Origin: Paracyclopina nana | Taxonomy: Eukaryota; Arthropoda; Copepoda; Cyclopoida; Cyclopettidae | NCBI GenBank assembly: GCA_019096065.1 | Contig: JAGUCH010000005.1 | Location: forward strand, 2,108,001-2,172,000 | DNA: 64,000 nt | Direction: 5' to 3' | Part shown: one piece after another, positions 13,608 to 25,700 of the stretch | Numbering within the stretch: position 1 is the first letter of the stretch | How the letters are laid out: every line of letters begins with the position of its first letter | Notes under the pieces: model-generated | The model's database searches: none | What the model was told of the DNA's origin: nothing | What the model saw: only the letters and a program-made list of their open reading frames with translations | Program-made: the position numbers and the translations under genes

Positions 13608-13613
13608 TCAGTT
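13608..13613 (+). promoter_or_regulatory. candidate initiator of the proximal mucin first exon
   Basis: TCAGTT in a locally GC-rich stretch. Starting at its A gives a 93-nt leader to the ATG at 13703. No TATA box was seen at the right spacing. Confidence 0.25.
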
Positions 13614-13702
13614 GAGGCTTGGAGGCCCGCAGGAATGAGTACTAACCCGTTTGTGCCCGTCAGCCATCCCATTTTCTGACCATGTGAATTACGCCCAAAA
13701 TC

Positions 13703-16700
13703 ATGCCAACGAGACAGTTATTAGCGTTGTTGTCACTCTTGTTGGTGGCAAGTTGCCATTCAGTGCTGTGCCAAACCGAAGAGGCTGATACTGCTGTGGA
13801 AAACGCGGTGCCAGCCTCGGAATTGGAGGCTGCAGATCGCAGGGAAGGAAATCCTCAAGGCCCTGAAAATAATGGTAAGAAACCGTAGAAGCAACCAAGC
13901 AAAGCCCAAATCTTATTACTTTACCAATTTCGTCTCCTTGGTAGCGGGACTTATTCCGAGTTTGCTTAGCACATCTGGAAAACCCATAAAATTCCGCCAT
14001 TTCTACGGCTGTCTAGTATTTCATAGCCTATGGCTGAAATTCGAGGATATGAAGATGGAAAGTTTCTTCTTGACTTTCCAGGCCAGACAAGCTGTTTACA
14101 CATTCATATGTCACCTTAGTTAGGCCGAAATGAAATGCACTCTGATGGGTGCGATTGGCTGTCTTGTAATATTATGTGGGCTTTTGGGGTGCACAAAAGC
14201 TCAATGCAAGTCAAACAAGGCTCTAAGCTATCTTGAGTTACGGCTGCAATCAGCATCGACGACTGCATTTAAAGTTGGGCTGAAATATTACGGCAGTTAA
14301 GCTAACATTCTCAATGCAAAGCTTCAATGGCTTCCGAGCAAGAAACAAAACACATAACGTTTGGAATATTATTATTACCTAATACACAAGGAAGGAAACA
14401 GAAGATTGCGTCGTCGCGGATTTTCTCAAGGATGCCGCCGCTACTGCTAAATAATTCTGTTTCGGAATCCGAGGCCCTCATTAAAAAATACTTAATATCA
14501 GATATGAAAAAAGTTGCGAAAACGGCAGTGGTTATCTTGCTCCCACTCAGAAATCCCTAATTAAAGACTTTCGGCTGTGATAAGTACACGTTTCATGGTT
14601 TGGCCTTGAAGGTCGCGTATTCCAACTTATTGAACCGTTACAGCATTGATTTTGGGGTGCCAAAAGCAAAATTGAGTTATTTCACTTACCATTGTCAGCC
14701 TTCTATTTTAAGGCCTGACGACTTTTTTGTCTTTTTCGAAAATTACCTTCCTTTGAGAGCCATTTTTTGCTCGTTCAGCCAAAAACTTTCCGCCGGGCTT
14801 TGGCTATCATAGAGCAGATGTAATGTCAAACTTTCCGTCATTTTTTGTGAAATGTCTTTAGAGTTGGGCAGACAGATGAGAAGAATTACATGGGAAAAAA
14901 TTAGACACGCGCATATCTTGATGCATCCAGATTAATGGCTCGATCCGCTTTAATTGATGCAAAGCTGTAAATCTTCGGATGAGGTAAACAAAAAATGTGC
15001 CTTTATGTAAGAATGTTAAGGAATTTGTTGAATGGAAGCACTGAAAATAGGTTTTTTTTTTTTTGCCTTTTTCCCCCGACCTTCTTTTGGTAATGGTATG
15101 CAAATATAGCACCTGTTTTTGACAATGTTGGCAAGTTTGTGGATAGATGCTATCCTATGTGTAGTATGTGGTACTAGAAGTTGAGCAGCAAAACTAAATT
15201 GGACTAACTTCAGAGATGGGGAGGAGAAAGTCTTGTCGTGAACGTAAATGTACCACACCAAGCCGTAGTGGTAAAAGCACTGCAGTTTGCCAAAATACTT
15301 CCACAATTGCAGGGAAGAGCCGCGTTTGCATCATGTTAATGATGTGATTCAGTTCTTTCAGACTTTGCGGCGGAAGTTGTGCAGAAAAAGCCATTAGAGG
15401 GAAGAAGCTACAAAGGCCGGCCTTTCTGGCCTTTGCAAACTTTCTTTCCAAAGGGTCAGCTTCCGAGCTGGAATTTTTCGCAACCGGGATTTCTGGCTTT
15501 GTACTGCGAAATTGCTCGGCAAAACCGTGGAAAGAAAGGCCGTTTCATTGGCATTATCAAGGCCACATCCGAGAGCTGACCATATAATCGACTTTGGCCT
15601 AGCTCTTAATTTATTTTGCCGCGAAAAAGCGCTATTTATCAGCGCTTCCTTTTTCATTTGGCACCAACATCTTTGATGATCCGATTGGAGATTCCTCGAA
15701 GGAAATCAAAGGCGTCCAACAACTAATTACAACCTTATGAAAAGCCCTTCTCCTATCTTAAGATCAAAAGGTTTCTTTTTCATCATCAAGCTATATTTAC
15801 GGCCTCTGTAAAAAAGAAATAAGAGCATGTTGGCATTCTCGTCATATTGTATAAAATATTGGCCTGAATAATCCTGTCAAAAATTCCCAATTTCGCATTT
15901 CTAAAAGATTTTGTCATCATCAAAGCTGACTGAAGATTGAAGCCAAATCTTTGATGCGTGATGCTCGAATTTTCAATAAAAAGCGGAGCTCCCAATCGAG
16001 ATTGAAAAGTCGTGCTTTTTACACTTTTACCAGGCTGATTTCGAGCAGGCTTACAAGCATTTTGTAATATGTCTGTCATAATTGAGAGTGGGAGTGTGCA
16101 ATTCCCTGCTAACCTTCTTAGCTTTTTCTCCAGAGATTTGGGGGCTTTTATGGTGGGAATAAAATATAATGTGAAAAAGGCCAAAAAGGAAGAGCCAATA
16201 TTTGCACGCAGCCAAACACGCATCGAGAATAACAATAATGGGAGAGATTGAAAAATCTCCAATAGCATAAAGCAGAAGATGAGCAAGTTTGGCGCTCACA
16301 GTGCAAAGGCAGGCCAGGTCAAAGAATGCAGACTTTCACCCGAGCACTGTGGGCAAAATCCCACTGGAAAATATCTTCAGATCAGTGGCATTTTTTCAAA
16401 CCAGGAATTCCCCCTTATTTTACCAGCTATGCCATTGATTTTATCGTTTTTACGAAAAAATCAATGCTCCTGCTGTGCACATCTGTCCTGAAAAATCCCC
16501 ATAAAGCAGAATTTGTTCACACTCACTTTGATATTAAAGATCTGTTGCTACAAATTCTTCAGCTTTTTAGTGAATGTTCAAGTGAGTTCAGGATAAAGCT
16601 TGAGGCTGCAAAAAATGTGATCCCCTCAGAGAAGTCTGCTTTGTCTGCCTAGAAATCTGCATTTTGCACCATGAAGAAACGCCCCCGACCACCAAAAAAT

Positions 16701-19700
16701 GCGCATACCCAAGGGGAAAGTTATTAATGCAGTCGTGATCAAATCAGCAATTTGAGGTCAACCCCTTATAAAAATTGATGGGTTAAAAAGCCAAAAGTTC
16801 ATCAAATGCATTTTCTCCCATCATATCCTGAAAAAAATCCCGCTTGACGATATCCTCGTTTTATAGGGACTTTAAGGGTCATCATTCCAGTTTTATGCTC
16901 TTCAATATTTATATACTATGGGAGAAGATGCACCTTGAAAATCTCCTCCAGGTTCACAAATAGTCCTAAATCCAATTTTGAATTTGCTGTTGAGAAAATG
17001 GATTTTTGGCCACGAAAATCATCCTTACATCACGAGTTTTTGATCCTACACACTCAAGCCCTATTTTGAGGTGAACTTATTGAAAGTGATGGTGGAACTT
17101 TGGAGTGCTTTTGTTTGGGATCTCCATGAGAAGAGAGTGGTATTATCTTTAAAAACAGGGCTTCCTATAAGGCTGAATTTTAAATTGATTTTTCCAATTT
17201 TTCATGCTCAATTCTAGAATGCTTCAATTTTGATGTCTAGTTCTCAGTCAGGAAGATTATTGGAAAAACTCGAAACGCTTCTTTGAGCAGCTCGGTTTTT
17301 TCTTTAAATATTGGATTTGCAGAGAGCAATATACAGCATACTAGCTCTATTTCTGTAATATCAATTCCTTTTTTGTTCATCTGTTGGAAAATTAATGTAG
17401 TGATCTGAAGTAACCATTGACATTTTTCTCAATATGTCAAAGAACTTCACATGAGTCTACTTTCAAGTTATTTTCATCCAAAGATACACACATCTTGGAA
17501 CATCTATGTGAATTATTCTGGCCTATTTTTCAAGCCTGTCAAATTGTGTCAAAAAGCGAAGTGGATGAGGAAAGCCACACACAAAAGACATAACTTATTT
17601 GGTGTGCTATGCAAATGGCACATTTGTATATATCATGATACATACCAAGGTAAAGCGAGAAAAAAGCAATTCTCATGAGTATGATGAAGGAGCAGAGTAG
17701 GCTATAATCATGGGGAAATGAGGCCATTTAGAAACCTTGAGAAAGCAAAAAATGCACAGAGCAGAAGACATTCACACCATATGCTTTACATAATCTATGC
17801 AAAAGTTCAAAGATTGGGGGAAAATCTACATTTTAGCTTCCCCCATCTTTCTTCATCATCAAGAAGTTCTGCTGCCTTTTTATGCTGACTTATTTGCATA
17901 ATTTTTTTTCTGCCACATTTCAGGTAAGCACAACAACTTTCCTCCTCAAAGCCATCAAAGCACAAATGCTGGGCTCTAATAATCTGGAGAAGTCTGTTGA
18001 AAGGGCACCCTTCAAAATCTCTTTCAATGAAAGCCAGCTTAGCAGAAAATCTTGACATATTTCCCTATTTTTATCCATCATCAGAAGCTGATGAAAATTG
18101 ATGACTTTCTTCTTCTACTCCCATTTGACGAGGATACATCCAATAATTGGTATAACTTGCCCCATCACTAATTAGGGGCTAAACATGAGCTCATAATGAG
18201 CATTTTTGTATCTTTGCTTTTGGTGAATTAATCAAAAGAGCAGGTAATTATTCAGTTATATGGCTCTTGACTGATGAAAGTTTGCACAACTTTCGGAACT
18301 TGGTTAACCCACGAGGTGGTTTAATAAAGTGGAGCTGCATGATCATCTAAAATCATCATCAAACGCTCGGAAATGGATCCAGTTTGCCGTCACAGAGCAG
18401 CCTCGCGTTCGTTGCAGTCGTAGTGTGTGCAAGTGATGCAATAACCACCAGCAACCTACACAGAACCCCGATTACCTCATATATGTACACAGAAACTTTT
18501 TTTTCTCTCCAAAAGCAGGAGCAGCAGAGGATGATTTTAGTTAGCAGAAAAAATGTTTCACATTCATCACTTGGCTTGAGCAATTGTCACCTTTTTTCTC
18601 TCTTAAATGGAGCATGAAAGTTGGTTTTATGAAATAGCTGCTGCGGTGTAAGGTCACAGTTAGTAAGTAGCATATATGGTATGGCAATAATAAGGTGTGT
18701 GTAATTAGCCATAGACCGAACTGTCATTCAATTTTCACATGCATATCTGATGTGATAGTGTACTCTGTTCAATTCAAAAATAACTGCTTATTTCAGGGAT
18801 TTTTTCTGCCAAAATGTGCTTTGAAAAATGGCCGCCATCTTGTCTCAGCATTTCCAAGCTGTGTGGTGCACTCTAATATGATGAATGAGAAAACTCGCAT
18901 TAGTTTTGTGTGAGGGGGCGGGTAGCTGGTATATAGCTTTTAAAATGGCGCCTTCTGTCAAGGATACCCATCTCTCATGAATCTGACATGCTAAATGTCT
19001 AGTTAGTTGTTGCATAAAATAAGTCCACCCACTTTTGGATCTCTTGGACTGCTGGCCATATTGCACAAGCCCCTACAAGAAAGGACAATCATTTAGCTAA
19101 AAATTTTCTCCAAATTGTCATTACAGCCACTCTTCCCTAATAAGGCATGATTTTGGCAGAGAGCATTTTTTTAGCAGAAAATGTGTGATATAGAGCAAAA
19201 TCTAAGAAGAAATGTCACTACTTGAGTTGCATCATGCAGAGATTACTTTTTGTCCTCTGCAAGTGTAATGTTTTGCTCTAGCTGACATTAGGGCACATTA
19301 GGTATGCATTAATAATGTCAGATTTGATCTAGCCTCATCTTTGACACTGGAATGGCCAACTTGACCTTAAACAAAGGCTGCTGCTGATTTTATAGCGTCA
19401 TCCATCATATCCCATTTCAATGGGACTGAGGTTGGAATGCGAATATGTAGCAAAACTGAAATTATACCAATACTTTTTTAGGACTCACATTCCATATTTG
19501 TTCTCTGCTGGCAAAGTGAAACTTTTACTATAGAGTAGTAAGTTTGCAGTTTGGGCACGTTTCTTTCTTTTGTGATTTTCGCCCTATTGTGAACCTGACT
19601 GTGTCGCATACAAATTTTTTTTGCTCATATCTGCTCATATTTATGGGCGTTGCTGTTGGATATTGCAGTTTTTGAATTGATTACAGCCCTGTGGGGGAAG

Positions 19701-22700
19701 CTTTAGGTCATATCTTCATAGGAGAAGGGAAGATAACCCTCGCTGATATTTCTTATGATTTATGCATGAAGGTTTTGCTATCTGGCAAATGGTCCAGTTG
19801 TTGTTTTGTTTTTGTTGTTTTGATGTTTCAGCTCAAACTAATTACATACTCAAGCCATTTTCCTTTGTGACCATCATCCAGTCAACTGATGATATGTGAC
19901 TGACTACAAGTAGATTTTAGCTTCAAAAAGTTGAAGGAAATTTCAAATGAGTGTGGTTTGTGATTTTATTGGCCCAGAGGCTGTAATATTATGTGAGCTA
20001 TAATTAAATCAAAAATCCAAATAGTTGTAGGCCTTGATATTTTCACATAAAATCAACCAGCTCCTCGTATGCCAGACCAAGATTTTTATTATTAATAACT
20101 TTTTATTCACCATGATTCTTAGATATAACTAACTGTTTTTGGCAGATAAAATGGTAATTAGAGTTTGTTTTTTGGCTCTACCAAATTCAGAAATGTGGCA
20201 GTTAAAGTTAATTTCTAGCACATTGCTCACTGATGTGTGGACAATAATTGTCTCTTTATGATTTGAGCTTCATTGAGGTCAAGGCTGTACATAATTGGAC
20301 CCTTTAAAACAAAATTTTTCCCCTAGATCAAATTTCTACAATTTGCTGATTTGACAGACTAATGGAAACCCTAGAGCTCAAATCTTTTGTCTTGTATACG
20401 CCGAAATTGCGTCACTTCTTTGAAGCTCAATATCCAGTTAGTTCTTTTGAGAGGGGCCTACAACTATTCTAGGTAGAAATGCCTCCCAAAAAAGGCATTT
20501 TTTATTCAAGATGAAGTAACCCAAAAGCAGACACAGAAAACGTGCAGTTTTATCAGTAAAATAATTTAGACTTTGTAATCTTCTAGGCTATAGAAATAGT
20601 GAATGGGAAATTACCTTGACATTTGAAGCCTTAGGAAATCCATTAACACCAAACTGATTCAGCTGCTGCTACTTCAAAGATGCACATTTTTGCACCCATT
20701 AACTTTTCAAAACTGATGATGCATTTGAAGATAGTAGGCTTCCTCTTTCTCATCTTGTAATATTAAGCAAGGCCAGGTCAACAGCCTTTTTTTAGGGCAA
20801 GTTAGAAGTTTTTGCTTTGAACTTGAATTGAGGCTCAATTTCCTAACTAATTGGAAAAGTTGTCAAAATGTACTTAGCTATCCTAGAAGTGCAATTTCAA
20901 TGCGTATTTGCCTATTTTTATGAGCTTTTTTAAAAGCTGGGGAAAAATGTTTGGGAGTGGTTCCAAACCTGTCAAAATCAGGTCCTGTGTGTAAATTTGT
21001 TCTTCAGGAAAGAATGGAATTTGAAGCATTGATTCAAAGAGCCAAGAAACTTGTCCTTCAATAACTTTTCAAGGCGATCCAAACAGACAGATTTAGCTGT
21101 ATTACAACTATCTTTATATGGATCAAATGTTCAATGCCATGAAAAATGGGAAATTAGATGGACGACGACGACGTCAGCAGCGCGAGGTAGGCGCCTCAAA
21201 AAAATCGGCTCGCAGCTGCGAACCAAGAAATTGGCCAATTTTTGCATGTTGCTAACTTAACCAACCTTGATTGTCTTCTTCCTCGTACAGTGAAAAAGTC
21301 CATTTTATTCATGGTTTTAGTTCAAGGGCGCCAGTTTGATTTATTGCAACTTTTCGATGGGAAAATTGACAATAGCAACGCCGTCGTTGTCGTTGACAGA
21401 TCGAAAATGGCTCTCGCAGCAGTAGGCAAGGAAGTGATTTTAGGCCCAATTTTCATTCCTTGTCATGGCCGTATGATTTTTTGTGCAATCTCAATCATTT
21501 TTTCATGGTGTTTGAATTTAACTTGACCGAATGTCATTATAGAGCTCTGCTACAATTTACACCTGACTGCGGTCTATGAGTCTCCTGGTTGATTGATCAA
21601 AAGCAATCAATTTTCGTGGTTAGTTGACAAACTGGCCTGCCAAAAAATGTTGCGAAATCCTCCTGGTCTGATTTCTGATGATGTGTTGTAAAAGTTCAAT
21701 TTTTATGGGATAACCTCACGTTTTTTGGTCCTGACCACCCATCTTGGAAATCCTTGGCGCCAATAAAATATCCAAGATTTTCACCCCTTTCTTCCACTGA
21801 CCTATGATGAAATCAAGATTTGATATTTGCATTTTCATGCTAATACACCATTATATGCATACCATATACCCATACAGTGGCATATATTTTAAGTAGTGGA
21901 CTTCAAGGTAAATCTGCCACCTTGTCATGCCACCTAATGAACTTGGTGTATACTGCTACATATGGAACATAAACCTGGCTTCTTGAAGCTATCAAAAGGG
22001 TAAAAGCAAGCTATTTTATGACCTAACGCACAGAAGGTCAAATTGGGTGTGTGTCAACTTCAACCACTGAAACCAATATAAAATAGACTTGTATGCTACT
22101 ATTTCATGGAACTGTTTGTTTTAAAATGCCTTAATTGTTCATTTGAACAGCTTGAAAACCGTTCTTGCTCAAGGACCTGAGTGAGTGGAAAGTGATTATT
22201 TCCAAAAAAAGGGCCTCGTCATTTTGGCATGATTTTCCAGAAGAGCTTCTGTTTGTCTTTTGGATACACACATATAGCGAAACGCCAGACCTTGACTTGA
22301 CATCACACATCTCACGAAAAATATGTGCCAAACCGTTAAAGGGGGCAACGCCTTGAGTTCGTACTGGATGAATTTAGGGTTCGAGGTCATTTATAGCTGA
22401 TGTCAAGTGATCCCCACCGAGCATAGAAGGCAATCAGGCCTGAGATTTTTTCATAAATGTCACAGTGGGAAACTTGGAGCCAAATCTCTCGTTCCAATGC
22501 ATCATCATGTTATCAATTTTTTTTCTGTTCAGCGTTTCTTCCTGATTTTGGCAATCCTTTTATGGTTTAAAAGCATATCATGAAAATGGTTTTGCTGCGC
22601 GTGATAAAACTTAATTTTTTTCTGCCAAGACAAATGTCAGCTTAATAGAGCTTTTTAAGGTCACAATGCTGCAGATTTTATGCTTGGAAAAAAATTGGAA

Positions 22701-25700
22701 ACAGCCCTAAGCCTTTGTTGTTTTTGAGGTATTTTTTGAGCACCCGTGGATTTTATCTGGTCGGGCTTTGTTTTGCAGCTTCATTTGGTTGGGCGCGGTT
22801 TTGCACATCTCTTTAATCCGAGTAGATGAACACTATGGGCCAATGAAAGGGGTTCATTCTTGAACTCAATCTTCGTCATCACAGTGTGACCTTTTTTTGC
22901 ATGTTGCCAAAAAGTCAATTTTCGAAAATGGCCGTCCAAGGTCAGCCAAAAATTGCCCACTTTGAAACAGCACGACTTTTTTTCAATTCGGGACTTGAAA
23001 AAATCACATTGTGCAAGGGTGGAGATCTATTTTATCTTTTCTTGCTATGCCTGGCTAATTTGGTGACTTATGCATGTAAAACGGACAAAAGAACTTCCTT
23101 TATCTCCCAAAAAGGGGCATAATTCTTGGAGTTGGCTTTGTGATGCAGCCTGCATTTCGCCGAGATAGGAGGGCCATAAAGACTTTTACAAGCTCAACTT
23201 GTGCAAAAAAGGGGCACCTTTGCCTTGCTATAATACATTAGCTTGACGAAATGAAAATTAGAGTTTTAAAAAAGTAATCTTGGTCATTTTTGCCGTTTCG
23301 CATTGTTTGTGTTTTACCCCTGCCCACCCAGAAGTTCTATTAATCCGCCATAGAGTGAAAATTCAAAAACCGCCATAATAAATGTATGCTTTTTTGTTGC
23401 TCGCTAGCATAAGGTCATCTGGTGAGCAAAAACATATTGATAATTTGCCCATTCTAATTTACAACCCTTCAAAAGTGGACCCCCAGTGCAGCGTGTCCTT
23501 GTCTATAGACCACTGGGCACGATTCTTGTTGGTAAATTAGTATATAGGAAGAAACCAGCAACAAATGCTCGGAATCCGATTTTATACCTTGCTTCCTTAG
23601 CTAACAGCCATTATTATTAAGATATACTTGTCAATTAATCCAGATATCCTGGCCCGAATTTGAGGCTAATGTGGAATGAACAAAAATGTTTTCTATTCCA
23701 GTACTTCTCTAATTCAAGGCTTAAAGAAACATGAAACATGATATCAGTAAAAATGATGCCTTATGTAATCAATTGAGGCATATGATATGTAATTGTGGAA
23801 ATGTACGCAGATAAGAGAGATGTTCCCCAGAGTGTTCCTCAATGTAGGCATGGATGCAATAAGTTCAACCTTGAGATCAAAGAACTCAGAGCTACTTCTG
23901 AACCACATGCAATACTATACTAGTATAATGTAACACTATAAGTGAGAGTAGACAAACTGCGGCCTTGACTACACCCCTGCGACGATCAAGGAGCATTTAT
24001 GCATACCAAACTATGGGCACACTGGGATACTTTTGGGCTTTAATAAAAAGAAGGATTCTCTTGGCCTTCGCGGAAAGTTCTCAGTATATACACACTTGTA
24101 AACAATCCCCCTGAAGGGAATTTCCTTGTTCCCCTTCCTTCTCATGTCATAAACCTGATCTTCATTATCTTTTTTTCTATTCTTACAGGCACGTTTTTCA
24201 CGCCATTCCTCAATGGATTCAACCAGTTCACCACCAGATTCAACCCATTTGGAAGACCCGTGAACCAGGCTCAGCCAGTGTTTCAGCAGTTTCCTACTCA
24301 GTCAACACAGAATCAGTTCAGAAGGCCACAACCCACTGTGGCACCTTCTCAGGGATTCACCAACAATTTTCAGTCAGTTAGGTTCGCATCTCCACAACAA
24401 CAGCAAACTCAGCAAACGCAACCATTGGCTCAGCAGCCATTCTCAGCGTTCCAAAATCAGCAGAGGGGGGCGCCTTTCACTGCTTTTAACCAGCAACAGT
24501 TTGCCCAGTTACCTTCAGTAGCCGCTGCTTCCGCTCAACCCAGTGAACAAGAGTTGCAAAGGCCGTTCCAGCCTTTGCAAGGTCAACCTCCTCAACCTCA
24601 ATTTAGTCAGACTCAAGTTTTTCAGCAGAATCAGCAGAGATTCCCACCAGATGCTAGTGTGAGCTCCAGCTTTGGCCTCACAAGCTCCTTAGGATCTCAA
24701 GTGTCCTCTGACTTTACACAGTCTTTCAGACCTCAGCAAAGTCAGCAGGAGGCTCAGCAGATAGCTGAGCCTGCTCAGCAGACATTTGAAGGAGAAGAGG
24801 AAGAAGCCTTTAGGACTGTGGGTGTTTCACCTTCAGCAATTGACAATACATTTGCCAATTTTCCAGGAAGGGTGCCTTTGAGACAATTCAATCCTTTGCC
24901 TGCTGTGCCTTCGAGTCAGGATAGCCAGGATAACTCTGAAATTGGCAGGGTCAGAATCAGGCCTGTTGGAACCATAGGAAATACTGATCCTACTCAGTTT
25001 ACTCAGCAGCAGGAGCCAGAAGAGCCAGAAGTGACTGAGCCTGAATTAACCAGTAACAGGGCCAGGCAACCTTTGAGAACCAGAGTGGTGCTTGATAGTA
25101 GTGTTACTCCATCCTTTGATGACTTTGAGCAAGCCTCTCAGCCAACTGGGGGTGGTGTCAAGGTTGTAAGAGTCAGACCCACTCAGAGAGTTCCATTTAG
25201 GACTGACAATTTTACCCCTGCATCCGAATTCATTCCTGGCAATGATGAGATTACGCCTCCTCCAGTTATTACCAGGGTCAGAGGTAGGCCCATTGTGCCT
25301 GAAGACTTCCCTGGTAACCCTTTGGCAATCAGAGGGAAAACTCCAGAGGATGAGGGCTTTGATGAAGATCCACCAACTGGCCCTGGAGAAAATGAGGCTG
25401 AAGATCCTGATTTGACTGGACCAAGGTTCCCTCCTACTGGACCTTCTGGAGGCACGAGGACAAGGGTCAGGATTGTTCCAACTGGAAACAGGGCCAGGCG
25501 ACCCTTGGATACCAATGACAACCAAGATCCTAGGGAAGAGCAAAGAGCTTCAATCACAAGGCCAATTGGAAATAGAATCCCTTTTGTCCCATTGTCTCAA
25601 GCAGATGAGGATGACACTGAAGAAGATTCAGAGCCTGGAACAGGATTTCCCAGGAGGAAACTGAGACCAGTGGGCAGAGTTGTGACTCAGCCCAGAAGAA

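Larger units (their letters stand above)
7662..13702 (+). other. putative long intron / region between the alternative first exons
   Basis: No gene supported. It contains scattered short open frames, the longest at 11881-12207, unrecognised and without a convincing start or splice pair. The motif TCACGCAACCTTT recurs three times (11335, 11360, 12176). Confidence 0.4.

Noticed and set aside
18384-18480. Hydrophobic frame (SSLAFVAVVVCASDA) resembling a signal peptide
   Set aside because: It has no ATG start; the frame begins at a non-ATG codon.
21120-21230. Possible third first exon of the mucin (ATG GAC GAC GAC... followed by AG|GTAGGC)
   Set aside because: The donor would be phase 2 and break the frame at 24189, and the peptide is not a signal sequence.
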